Shown piece by piece: positions 41,880 to 57,525 of a stretch of 64,000 nucleotides of DNA; the first letter of the stretch is position 1, and each line of letters starts with the position of its first letter. The stretch is from Bugula neritina (Eukaryota > Bryozoa > Gymnolaemata > Cheilostomatida > Bugulidae): contig OZ037767.1 of NCBI GenBank assembly GCA_964035545.1, forward strand, positions 18,070,281-18,134,280, read 5' to 3'. A program made the translations under genes and the position numbers. Under the pieces are notes generated by a model, which worked only from the letters and a program-made list of their open reading frames with translations, had not been told where the DNA came from and did no database searches.

Positions 41880-44800
41880 ACACTGAAACATACTGCAACA
41901 TACGGAAATATACTGCAACATATCAAAGTGTATCAAAATATACGGACATGTACTGTAACATACTGAAACATACTGAAACATACTAAAATATACTGGAACA
42001 TACCGGAACATACTGCAAAATAATGAAACATACTGTACCACACTGAAATATACGGCAAAATACTGAAATACACTGCAACATACTGCATTATACTGACATA
42101 CACTGGAACATATTGAAATACACTGCAACAAATTTAAGTATACTGCAATACACTGAAACATACGGCAATATACTCAAATATACTGCAACACATTAAAATA
42201 TACTGCAACGTACTGAAATATGATGCAAGATACTGCAACATACTGAAATACACTGTGACATACTGAGATACACAGCAACATTCTGCAACATACTGAAATA
42301 CACTGTAACATATTGAAACACACTGCAACACATTGAATTATACTGCAACACACCGAAACGTACGGCAACATATTGAAATATGCTGTAGCATACTGAAATA
42401 CACTGCAACACACTGAAGTATACTGTAATATACATAAATGTACTGTAACAAACTGAAATATACTGCAACATACTGAAATATACTGCAACACACTGCAACT
42501 TACTGAAATACACTGTAAGATACTAAAATACACTGCAAAATACTACAACATACTGAAATATACTGTAACACATAGAAAAATACTGCATATACTGCAATAT
42601 ACTGTAACACACTGAAATATACTGCAACATACTGAAATACACTGTAACATACTGAAACATACTGCAACATACTGAAATACACTGCAACATACTACAACAT
42701 TTTGAAATACACTGCAACACATTGAAATATACTGCAACATACCTAAATATACGGTAATATACTGAAATATACTGTAACATACTGAAATATACTGCAAGAT
42801 ACTGCAACATACTGAAATGCACTTTAACATACTGAAATACACTGCAACATACTGACTTATAGCCTACTGACATACACTGGAACAACTTAAAATACACTGC
42901 AACAAATTGAAGTATACTGCAACACACTGAAGTATACTGTAATATACAGAAATGTACTGTAACAAACTGAAACATACGTCAACATACTGAAAGACACTGC
43001 CACATACTGAAATATACTGCAACAAACTGAAATATACTGGAACATACTAAAATACACTGCTACATACTGAAATACACTGTAACATATTGAAATACACTGC
43101 AACACATTGAAATATACTGCAACACACCGAAACATACAGCAACATACTGAAATACATTGCTACATACTGAAATTTACTGCAACATACTGCAACATACTGA
43201 AATACACTGCTACATACTGAAATTTACTGCAACATACTGCAACATACTGAAATACACTGTAATATACTGAGTTACACTGCAACATACTGCAACATACTGA
43301 AATACGCTGTAACATATTGAAACACACTGCAACACATTGAAATATACTGTAACTCACTGAAATATAGTGTAATAAACGGAAATATACTGTAACATACTGA
43401 AACATACCGAAACATGCTAAAATATACTGGAGCATACCGAGACGTACTGCAACATACTGAAATATACTGCCAGATACTGCAACATACTGAAATACACTGT
43501 AACATACTGAAATACACTGCAATATACTGCAACATACTGCTACATACTGAAATACGGTGTAACATATTGAAATTCATTGCAATACATTGAAATATACTGC
43601 AACACACTGAATCATACTGCAACATACTGAAATATACCGCAACATATCGAAGTATATCGTAATATACGGACATGTACTGTAACATACTGAAACATACTGA
43701 AACATACTAAAATATACTGGAACATATCGAAACATACTGCAACATAATGAAATATACTGTACCACGAAATGTACTGTAACATAGTGGAATATACTGTAAC
43801 ACACTGAAATATACTGCAACATATTGAAATACACTGTAACATAATGAAATATACTGCAACATACTGCAACATACTGCAACATACTGAAATACACTGTAAC
43901 ATACTGATATACACTGCAACATACTACAACATAGTGAAATACACTGCAACATACTGAAATATACTGTGACACACTGAAAGAGACTGCAACATACTGAAAT
44001 ACACTGTAATATACTGATATACACTGCAAAATACTGAAATACCCTGCTACATACTGAAATATACTGCAAGATACTGCAACATACTGAAATACAGTGTAAC
44101 ATACTGAAATACACTGCAACGTACTGCATTATACTGACATACACTGGAACATATTGAAATACACCGCAACAAATTGAAGTATACTGCAACACACAGAAAC
44201 ATACGGCAACATAATGAAATATGCTGTAGCATACTGAAATACACTGCAACACACTGAAGTATACTGCAACATACTGAAATATACTGCAACACACTGCAAC
44301 TTACTGAAATAGACTAAAACATACTGAAATACACTGCAGAATACTACAACATACTGAAATACACTGTAACATGTTGAAATACACTGCAACACATTGAAAT
44401 ATACTGCAACATACCGAAATATATGGTAAACTACTGAAATATGCTGTGACACATAGAAAAATACTGCAATATACTGAAACATACTGTAACACACTGAAAT
44501 ATACTGCGACATACTGAAAAACACTGTAACATACTGAAACATACTGCAACATACTGAAATACACTGCAACATACTAAAACATATTGAAATACACTGCAAC
44601 ACATTGAAATATACTGCAACATACCTAAATATATGGTAATATACTGAAATATACTGTAACATACTGAAATATACTGCAAGATACTGCAACATACTGAAAT
44701 GCACTTTAACATACTGAAATACACTGCAACATACTGACTTATACTGACATACACTGGAACATATTGAAATACACTGCAACAAATTGAAGTGTGCTGCAAC

Positions 44801-47800
44801 ACACTGAAACATACGGCAACATGCTAAAATATACTGAAATATAATGCAAGATACTGCAACATACTGAAATACACTGTGACATACTGAGATACACTGCAAC
44901 ATACTGCAACATACTGAAACACACTGCAATTTATTGAAATACACTGCAACACATTGAAATATACTGCAACACACCGAAACATACGGCAACATACTGAAAT
45001 ATGATGTAGCATACTGAAATACACTGCAACACACTGAAGTATACTGTAATATACACAAATGTACTGTAACAAACTGAAACATACGTCAACATACTGAAAT
45101 GTACTGCACCATACTGAAATACACTGTAATATACTGAATTACACTGCGACATACTGCAACATACTGAAATACGCTGTAACATATTGAAATACACTGCAAC
45201 ACATTGAAATATACCGTAACTCACTAAAATATAGTGTTATCAACGGAAATGTACTGTAACATACTGAAACATACTGAAACATACTAAAATATACTGGAGC
45301 ATACCGAAACGTACTGCAACGTCCTGAAATATACGGCGAGATACTGCAACATACGGAAATACACTGTAACATACTGAAATACACTGCAGAAAACTACAAC
45401 ATACTGAAATACACTGTAACATGTTGAAATACACTGCGACACATTGAAATATACTGCAACATACCGAAATATATGGTAAACTACTGAAATATGCTGTGAC
45501 ACATAGAAAAATACTGCAATATACTGAAATATACTGTAACACACTGAAATATACTGCGTCATACTGAAAAACACTGTAACATACTGAAAAATACTGCAAC
45601 ATCCTGAAATACATCACAACATACTGCAACATATTGAAATACTCTGCAACACAGTGAAATATACTGCAACATACCTAAGTATATGGTAATATACTGAAAT
45701 ATACTGTAACATACTGAAATATACTGCAAGATACTGCAACATACTGAAATGCACTTTAACATACTGAAATACACTGCAACATACTGCAACATACTGCAAC
45801 ATACTGAATTACAGTGTAACATATTGAAACACACTGCAATACATTGAAATATACTGCAACACACTGAAACATACGGCAACATACTCAAATATACTGCAAC
45901 ACATTGAAATATACTGCAACATACTGAAATATAATGCAAGATACTGCAACATACTGAAATACACTGCTACATACTGAAATACACTGCAACATACTGACTT
46001 ATACTGACATACACTGGAACATATTGGTATACACTGCAACAAATTAAAATATACTGCAACACACTGAAACAGACAGGAACATGCTGAAATATACAGCGAC
46101 ACATTGAAGTATACTGCAACATACTGCAATATACTGAAATATAATGCAAAATACTGCAACATACTGAAATACACTGTGACATACTGAGATACACTGCAAC
46201 ATACTGCAACATACTGAAATACGCTGTAACTTATTGAAATACACTGCAACATACTGACTTATAGCCTACTGACATACACTGGAACAACTTAAAATACACT
46301 GCAACAAATTGAAGTATACTGCAACACACTGAAGTATACTGTGATATACAGAAATGTACTGTAACAAACTGAAACATACGTCAACATACTGAAAGACACT
46401 GCCACATACTGAAATATACTGCAACAAACTGAAATAAACTGGAACATACTAAAATACACTGCTACATACTGAAATACACTGTAACATGTTGAAATACACT
46501 GCAACACATCGAAATATACTGCAACACACCGAAACATACAGCAACATACTGAAATACACTGCTACATACTGAAATTTACTGCAACATACTGCAACATGCT
46601 GAAATACACTGTAATATACTGAGTTACACTGCAACATACTGCAACATACTGAAATACGCTGTAACATATTGAAACACACTGCAACACATTGAAATATACT
46701 GTAAGTCACTGAAATATAGTGTAATAAACGGAAATATACTGTAACATACTGAAACATACTGAAACATACTAAAATATACTGGAGCATACCGAGACGTACT
46801 GCAACATACTGAAATATACTGCCAGATACTGCAACATACTGAAATACACTGTAACATACTGAAATACACTGCAATATACTGCAACATACTGCAACATACT
46901 GAAATACGGTGTAACATATTGAAATTCATTGCAATACATTGAAATATACTGCAACACACTGAATCATACTGCAACATACTGAAATATACCGCAACATATC
47001 GAAGTATATCGTAATATACGGACATGTACTGTAACATACTGAAACATACTGAAACATACTAAAATATACTGGAACATATCGAAACATACTGCAACATAAT
47101 GAAATATACTGTACCACGAAATGTACTGTAACATAGTGGAATATACTGTAACACACTGAAATATACTGCAACATATTGAAATACACTGTAACATAATGAA
47201 ATATACTGCAACATACTGCAACATACTGCAACATACTGAAATACACTGTAACATACTGATATACACTGCAACATACTACAACATAGTGAAATACACTGCA
47301 ACATACTGAAATATACTGTGACACACTGAAAGAGACTGCAACATACTGAAATACACTGTAATATACTGATATACACTGCAAAATACTGAAATACCCTGCT
47401 ACATACTGAAATATACTGCAAGATACTGCAACATACTGAAATACAGTGTAACATACTGAAATACACTGCAACGTACTGCATTATACTGACATACACTGGA
47501 ACATATTGAAATACACCGCAACAAATTGAAGTATACTGCAACACACAGAAACATACGGCAACATAATGAAATATGCTGTAGCATACTGAAATACACTGCA
47601 ACACACTGAAGTATACTGCAACATACTGAAATATACTGCAACACACTGCAACTTACTGAAATAGACTAAAACATACTGAAATACACTGCAGAATACTACA
47701 ACATACTGAAATACACTGTAACATGTTGAAATACACTGCAACACATTGAAATATACTGCAACATACCGAAATATATGGTAAACTACTGAAATATGCTGTG

Positions 47801-50227
47801 ACACATAGAAAAATACTGCAATATACTGAAACATACTGTAACACACTGAAATATACTGCGACATACTGAAAAACACTGTAACATACTGAAACATACTGCA
47901 ACATACTGAAATACACTGCAACATACTAAAACATATTGAAATACACTGCAACACATTGAAATATACTGCAACATACCTAAATATATGGTAATATACTGAA
48001 ATATACTGTAACATACTGAAATATACTGCAAGATACTGCAACATACTGAAATGCACTTTAACATACTGAAATACACTGCAACATACTGACTTATACTGAC
48101 ATACACTGGAACATATTGAAATACACTGCAACAAATTGAAGTGTGCTGCAACACACTGAAACATACGGCAACATGCTAAAATATACTGAAATATAATGCA
48201 AGATACTGCAACATACTGAAATACACTGTGACATACTGAGATACACTGCAACATACTGCAACATACTGAAACACACTGCAATTTATTGAAATACACTGCA
48301 ACACATTGAAATATACTGCAACACACCGAAACATACGGCAACATACTGAAATATGATGTAGCATACTGAAATACACTGCAACACACTGAAGTATACTGTA
48401 ATATACACAAATGTACTGTAACAAACTGAAACATACGTCAACATACTGAAATGTACTGCACCATACTGAAATACACTGTAATATACTGAATTACACTGCG
48501 ACATACTGCAACATACTGAAATACGCTGTAACATATTGAAATACACTGCAACACATTGAAATATACCGTAACTCACTAAAATATAGTGTTATCAACGGAA
48601 ATGTACTGTAACATACTGAAACATACTGAAACATACTAAAATATACTGGAGCATACCGAAACGTACTGCAACGTCCTGAAATATACGGCGAGATACTGCA
48701 ACATACGGAAATACACTGTAACATACTGAAATACACTGCAGAAAACTACAACATACTGAAATACACTGTAACATGTTGAAATACACTGCGACACATTGAA
48801 ATATACTGCAACATACCGAAATATATGGTAAACTACTGAAATATGCTGTGACACATAGAAAAATACTGCAATATACTGAAATATACTGTAACACACTGAA
48901 ATATACTGCGTCATACTGAAAAACACTGTAACATACTGAAAAATACTGCAACATCCTGAAATACATCACAACATACTGCAACATATTGAAATACTCTGCA
49001 ACACAGTGAAATATACTGCAACATACCTAAGTATATGGTAATATACTGAAATATACTGTAACATACTGAAATATACTGCAAGATACTGCAACATACTGAA
49101 ATGCACTTTAACATACTGAAATACACTGCAACATACTGCAACATACTGCAACATACTGAATTACAGTGTAACATATTGAAACACACTGCAATACATTGAA
49201 ATATACTGCAACACACTGAAACATACGGCAACATACTCAAATATACTGCAACACATTGAAATATACTGCAACATACTGAAATATAATGCAAGATACTGCA
49301 ACATACTGAAATACACTGCTACATACTGAAATACACTGCAACATACTGACTTATACTGACATACACTGGAACATATTGGTATACACTGCAACAAATTAAA
49401 ATATACTGCAACACACTGAAACAGACAGGAACATGCTGAAATATACAGCGACACATTGAAGTATACTGCAACATACTGCAATATACTGAAATATAATGCA
49501 AAATACTGCAACATACTGAAATACACTGTGACATACTGAGATACACTGCAACATACTGCAACATACTAAAATACGCTGTAACTTATTGAAATACACTGCA
49601 ACATACTGACTTATAGCCTACTGACATACACTGGAACAACTTAAAATACACTGCAACAAATTGAAGTATACTGCAACACACTGAAGTATACTGTGATATA
49701 CAGAAATGTACTGTAACAAACTGAAACATACGTCAACATACTGAAAGACACTGCCACATACTGAAATATACTGCAACAAACTGAAATAAACTGGAACATA
49801 CTAAAATACACTGCTACATACTGAAATACACTGTAACATGTTGAAATACACTGCAACACATCGAAATATACTGCAACACACCGAAACATACAGCAACATA
49901 CTGAAATACACTGCTACATACTGAAATTTACTGCAACATACTGCAACATGCTGAAATACACTGTAATATACTGAGTTACACTGCAACATACTGCAACATA
50001 CTGAAATACGCTGTAACATATTGAAACACACTGCAACACATTGAAATATACTGTAAGTCACTGAAATATAGTGTAATAAACGGAAATATACTGTAACATA
50101 CTGAAACATACTGAAACATACTAAAATATACTGGAGCATACCGAGACGTACTGCAACATACTGAAATATACTGCCAGATACTGCAACATACTGAAATACA
50201 CTGTAACATACTGAAATACACTGCAAC
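41880..50227. repeat. 8348-bp higher-order repeat, copy 2
   Basis: It begins acactgaaacatactgc, where the preceding 3352-bp unit is cut off. Copy 3 starts with the same hybrid junction at 50228, so the junction predates the 8348-bp amplification. Between about 42851 and 50227 the only substitution against copy 1 that I detected is a at 49568 where copy 1 has g at 41220. Confidence 0.9.
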
Positions 50228-53200
50228 ACACTGAAACATACTGCAACATACGGAAATATACTGCAACATATCAAAGTGTATCAAAATATACGGACATGTA
50301 CTGTAACATACTGAAACATACTGAAACATACTAAAATATACTGGAACATACCGGAACATACTGCAAAATAATGAAACATACTGTACCACACTGAAATATA
50401 CGGCAAAATACTGAAATACACTGCAACATACTGCATTATACTGACATACACTGGAACATATTGAAATACACTGCAACAAATTTAAGTATACTGCAATACA
50501 CTGAAACATACGGCAATATACTCAAATATACTGCAACACATTAAAATATACTGCAACGTACTGAAATATGATGCAAGATACTGCAACATACTGAAATACA
50601 CTGTGACATACTGAGATACACAGCAACATTCTGCAACATACTGAAATACACTGTAACATATTGAAACACACTGCAACACATTGAATTATACTGCAACACA
50701 CCGAAACGTACGGCAACATATTGAAATATGCTGTAGCATACTGAAATACACTGCAACACACTGAAGTATACTGTAATATACATAAATGTACTGTAACAAA
50801 CTGAAATATACTGCAACATACTGAAATATACTGCAACACACTGCAACTTACTGAAATACACTGTAAGATACTAAAATACACTGCAAAATACTACAACATA
50901 CTGAAATATACTGTAACACATAGAAAAATACTGCATATACTGCAATATACTGTAACACACTGAAATATACTGCAACATACTGAAATACACTGTAACATAC
51001 TGAAACATACTGCAACATACTGAAATACACTGCAACATACTACAACATTTTGAAATACACTGCAACACATTGAAATATACTGCAACATACCTAAATATAC
51101 GGTAATATACTGAAATATACTGTAACATACTGAAATATACTGCAAGATACTGCAACATACTGAAATGCACTTTAACATACTGAAATACACTGCAACATAC
51201 TGACTTATAGCCTACTGACATACACTGGAACAACTTAAAATACACTGCAACAAATTGAAGTATACTGCAACACACTGAAGTATACTGTAATATACAGAAA
51301 TGTACTGTAACAAACTGAAACATACGTCAACATACTGAAAGACACTGCCACATACTGAAATATACTGCAACAAACTGAAATATACTGGAACATACTAAAA
51401 TACACTGCTACATACTGAAATACACTGTAACATATTGAAATACACTGCAACACATTGAAATATACTGCAACACACCGAAACATACAGCAACATACTGAAA
51501 TACATTGCTACATACTGAAATTTACTGCAACATACTGCAACATACTGAAATACACTGCTACATACTGAAATTTACTGCAACATACTGCAACATACTGAAA
51601 TACACTGTAATATACTGAGTTACACTGCAACATACTGCAACATACTGAAATACGCTGTAACATATTGAAACACACTGCAACACATTGAAATATACTGTAA
51701 CTCACTGAAATATAGTGTAATAAACGGAAATATACTGTAACATACTGAAACATACCGAAACATGCTAAAATATACTGGAGCATACCGAGACGTACTGCAA
51801 CATACTGAAATATACTGCCAGATACTGCAACATACTGAAATACACTGTAACATACTGAAATACACTGCAACATACTGCAACATACTGCAACATACTGAAA
51901 TACGGTGTAACATATTGAAATTCATTGCAATACATTGAAATATACTGCAACACACTGAATCATACTACAACATACTGAAATATACCGCAACATATCGAAG
52001 TATATCGTAATATACGGACATGTACTGTAACATACTGAAACATACTGAAACATACTAAAATATACTGGAACATACCGAAACATACTGCAACATAATGAAA
52101 TATACTGTACCACGAAATGTACTGTAACATAGTGGAATATACTGTAACACACTGAAATATACTGCAACATACTGAAATACACTGTAACATACTGAAATAC
52201 ACTGCAACATACTACAACATAGTGAAATACACTGCAACATACTGAAATATACTGTGACACACTGAAAGAGACTGCAACATACTGAAATACACTGTAATAT
52301 ACTGATATACACTGCAAAATACTGAAATACCCTGCTACATACTGAAATATACTGCAAGATACTGCAACATACTGAAATACAGTGTAACATACTGAAATAC
52401 ACTGCAACGTACTGCATTATACTGACATACACTGGAACATATTGAAATACACCGCAACAAATTGAAGTATACTGCAACACACAGAAACATACGGCAACAT
52501 AATGAAATATGCTGTAGCATACTGAAATACACTGCAACACACTGAAGTATACTGCAACATACTGAAATATACTGCAACACACTGCAACTTACTGAAATAG
52601 ACTAAAACATACTGAAATACACTGCAGAATACTACAACATACTGAAATACACTGTAACATGTTGAAATACACTGCAACACATTGAAATATACTGCAACAT
52701 ACCGAAATATATGGTAAACTACTGAAATATGCTGTGACACATAGAAAAATACTGCAATATACTGAAACATACTGTAACACACTGAAATATACTGCGACAT
52801 ACTGAAAAACACTGTAACATACTGAAACATACTGCAACATACTGAAATACACTGCAACATACTACAACATATTGAAATACACTGCAACACATTGAAATAT
52901 ACTGCAACATACCTAAATATATGGTAATATACTGAAATATACTGTAACATACTGAAATATACTGCAAGATACTGCAACATACTGAAATGCACTTTAACAT
53001 ACTGAAATACACTGCAACATACTGACTTATACTGACATACACTGGAACATATTGAAATACACTGCAACAAATTGAAGTGTGCTGCAACACACTGAAACAT
53101 ACGGCAACATGCTGAAATATACTGAAATATAATGCAAGATACTGCAACATACTGAAATACACTGTGACATACTGAGATACACTGCAACATACTGCAACAT

Positions 53201-55260
53201 ACTGAAACACACTGTAACTTATTGAAATACACTGCAACACATTGAAATATACTGCAACACACCGAAACATACGGCAACATACTGAAATATGATGTAGCAT
53301 ACTGAAATACACTGCAACACACTGAAGTATACTGTAATATACACAAATGTACTGTAACAAACTGAAACATACGTCAACATACTGAAATGTACTGCACCAT
53401 ACTGAAATACACTGTAATATACTGAATTACACTGCGACATACTGCAACATACTAAAATACGCTGTAACATATTGAAATACACTGCAACACATTGAAATAT
53501 ACCGTAACTCACTAAAATATAGTGTTATCAACGGAAATGTACTGTAACATACTGAAACATACTGAAACATACTAAAATATACTGGAGCATACCGAAACGT
53601 ACTGCAACGTCCTGAAATATACTGCGAGATACTGCAACATACGGAAATACACTGTAACATACTGAAATACACTGCAGAAAACTACAACATACTGAAATAC
53701 ACTGTAACATGTTGAAATACACTGCGACACATTGAAATATACTGCAACATACCGAAATATATGGTAAACTACTGAAATATGCTGTGACACATAGAAAAAT
53801 ACTGCAATATACTGAAATATACTGTAACACACTGAAATATACTGCGTCATACTGAAAAACACTGTAACATACTGAAAAATACTGCAACATCCTGAAATAC
53901 ATCACAACATACTGCAACATATTGAAATACTCTGCAACACAGTGAAATATACTGCAACATACCTAAGTATATGGTAATATACTGAAATATACTGTAACAT
54001 ACTGAAATATACTGCAAGATACTGCAACATACTGAAATGCACTTTAACATACTGAAATACACTGCAACATACTGCAACATACTGCAACATACTGAATTAC
54101 AGTGTAACATATTGAAACACACTGCAATACATTGAAATATACTGCAACACACTGAAACATACGGCAACATACTCAAATATACTGCAACACATTGAAATAT
54201 ACTGCAACATACTGAAATATAATGCAAGATACTGCAACATACTGAAATACACTGCTACATACTGAAATACACTGCAACATACTGACTTATACTGACATAC
54301 ACTGGAACATATTGGTATACACTGCAACAAATTAAAATATACTGCAACACACTGAAACAGACAGGAACATGCTGAAATATACAGCGACACATTGAAGTAT
54401 ACTGCAACATACTGCAATATACTGAAATATAATGCAAAATACTGCAACATACTGAAATACACTGTGACATACTGAGATACACTGCAACATACTGCAACAT
54501 ACTGAAATACGCTGTAACTTCTTGAAATACACTGCAACATACTGACTTATAGCCTACTGACATACACTGGAACAACTTAAAATACACTGCAACAAATTGA
54601 AGTATACTGCAACACACTGAAGTATACTGTAATATACAGAAATGTACTGTAACAAACTGAAACATACGTCAACATACTGAAAGACACTGCCACATACTGA
54701 AATATACTGCAACAAACTGAAATATACTGGAACATACTAAAATACACTGCTACATACTGAAATACACTGTAACATGTTGAAATACACTGCAACACATCGA
54801 AATATACTGCAACACACCGAAACATACAGCAACATACTGAAATACACTGCTACATACTGAAATTTACTGCAACATACTGCAACATGCTGAAATACACTGT
54901 AATATACTGAGTTACACTGCAACATACTGCAACATACTGGAATACGCTGTAACATATTGAAACACACTGCAACACATTGAAATATACTGTAACTCACTGA
55001 AATATAGTGTAATAAACGGAAATATACTGTAACATACTGAAACATACTGAAACATACTAAAATATACTGGAGCATACCGAGACGTACTGCAACATACTGA
55101 AATATACTGCCAGATACTGCAACATACTGAAATACACTGTAACATACTGAAATACACTGCAACATACTGCAACATACTGCAACATACTGAAATACGGTGT
55201 AACATATTGAAATTCACTGCAATACATTGAAATATACTGCAACACACTGAATCATACTGC
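50228..55260. repeat. 8348-bp higher-order repeat, copy 3, truncated
   Basis: It follows copy 2 at offset 8348 to about 52160. It then loses 60 bp, so the agcct spacing is 3342 instead of 3402, and continues at offset 8288. It holds only one 3352-type unit. Near 55260 it changes to the order of block G. The truncation point is a partial-copy end inside the array, with no unique DNA at the junction. Confidence 0.85.
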
Positions 55261-57525
55261 AACATACTGAAATACACTGTAACATACTGAAATACACTGC
55301 AACATACTGCAACATACTGCAACATACTGAAATACGGTGTAACATATTGAAATTCACTGCAATACATTGAAATATACTGCAACACACTAAAATATACTGC
55401 AACATACTGCAACACACGGAAGTTTGCTGTAGTATGTTAAAATGCACGGCAACATACTGAAATACACTGTAACATTTTAAAATATACTGTGACACACTGA
55501 AATATACTGCAACATACTGAAATACACTGTAACATACTGAAATACACTGCAACATACTGAAATACACTGCTACATACTGAAATATACTGCAAGATACTGC
55601 AACATACTGAAATACAGTGTAGCATACTGAAATACACTGCAACATGCTGCATTATACTGACATACACTGGAACGTATTGAAATACATTGCAACACATTGA
55701 AATATACTGTAACTCACTGAAATATAGTGTAATCAACGGAAATGTACTGTAACATACTGAAACATACTGAAACATACTAAAATATACTGGAGCATACCGA
55801 AACGTACTGCAACATACTGAAATATACTGCGAGATACTGCAACATACTGAAATACACTGTAACATACTGAAATACACTGCAACATACTGCAACATACTGC
55901 AACATACTGAATTACAGTGTAACATATTGAAACACACTGCAATACATTGAAATATACTGCAACACACTGAAACATACTGCAATATACTGAAATATACTGC
56001 AACATATGGAACTGTATCGTAATATACGGACATGTACTGTAACATACTGAAACATACCGAAACATACTGAAATATACTGGAACATACCGGAACATACTGC
56101 AACATAATGAAATATACTGTACCAAACTGAAATATACGGCAAAATACTGGAATATACTGTAACACACTGAAATATACTGCAACATATTGAAATACACTGT
56201 AACATAATGAAATATACTGCAACATACTGCAACATACTGCAACATACTGAAATACACTGTAACATACTGAAATACACTGCAACATACTACAACATATTGA
56301 AATACACTGCAACACATTGAAATATACTGCAACATACCTAAATATATGGTAATATACTGAAATATACTGTAACATACTGAAATATACTGCAAGATACTGC
56401 AACATACTGAAATGCACTTTAACATACTGAAATACACTGCAACATACTAACTTATACTGACATACACTGGAACATATTGAAATACACTGCAACAAATTGA
56501 AGTATGCTGCAACACACTGAAACATACGGCAACATGCTGAAACATACAGCGACACATTGAAATATACTGCAACATACTGCAATATACGGAAATATAATGC
56601 AAGATACTGCATCATACCGAAATACACTGTGACATACTGAGATACACTGCAACATACTGCAAAATACTGAAATACACTGTAACTTATTGAAATACACTGC
56701 AACACATTGAAATATACTGCAACACACCGAAACATACGGCAACATACTGAAATATGATGTAGCATACTGAAATACACTGCAACACACTGAAGTATACTGT
56801 AATATACACAAATGTACTGTTACAAACTGAAACATACGTCAACATACTGAAATGTACTGCACCATACTGAAATACACTGTAATATACTGAATTACACTGC
56901 AACATACTGCAACATACTGAAATACGCTGTAACATATTGAAATACACTGCAACACATTGAAATATACTGTAACTCACTGAAATATAGCGTAATCAACGGA
57001 AATGTACTGTAACATACTGAAACATACTGAAACATACTGAAACATACTAAAACATACTGGAGCATACCGAAACGTACTGCAACATACTGAAATATACTGC
57101 GAGATACTGCAACATACTGAAATACACTGGAACATACTGAAATACACTGCAACATACTGAAACATACCGAAACATACTAAAATATACTGGAACATACCGG
57201 AACATACTGCAACATAATGAAATATACTGTACCAAACTGAAATATACGGCAAAATACTGGAATATACTGTAACACACTGAAATATACTGCAACATATTGA
57301 AATACACTGTAACATAATGAAATATACTGCAACATACTGCAACATACTGCAACATACTGAAATACACTGTAACATACTGAAATACACTGCAACATACTAC
57401 AACATATTGAAATACACTGCAACACATTGAAATATACTGCAACATACCTAAATATATGGTAATATACTGAAATATACTGTAACATACTGAAATATACTGC
57501 AAGATACTGCAACATACTGAAATGC
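51604..57525. repeat. 5922-bp higher-order repeat, copy 1
   Basis: It starts at actgtaatatactgagtt and recurs at 57526. It joins the truncated 8348-bp copy to a shortened block G (54541 to about 57502, lacking about 1180 bp of the internal duplication). It therefore fuses two families that are separate further left. Landmarks 4 and 1 at 52114 and 54541 recur at 58036 and 60463. Confidence 0.87.
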
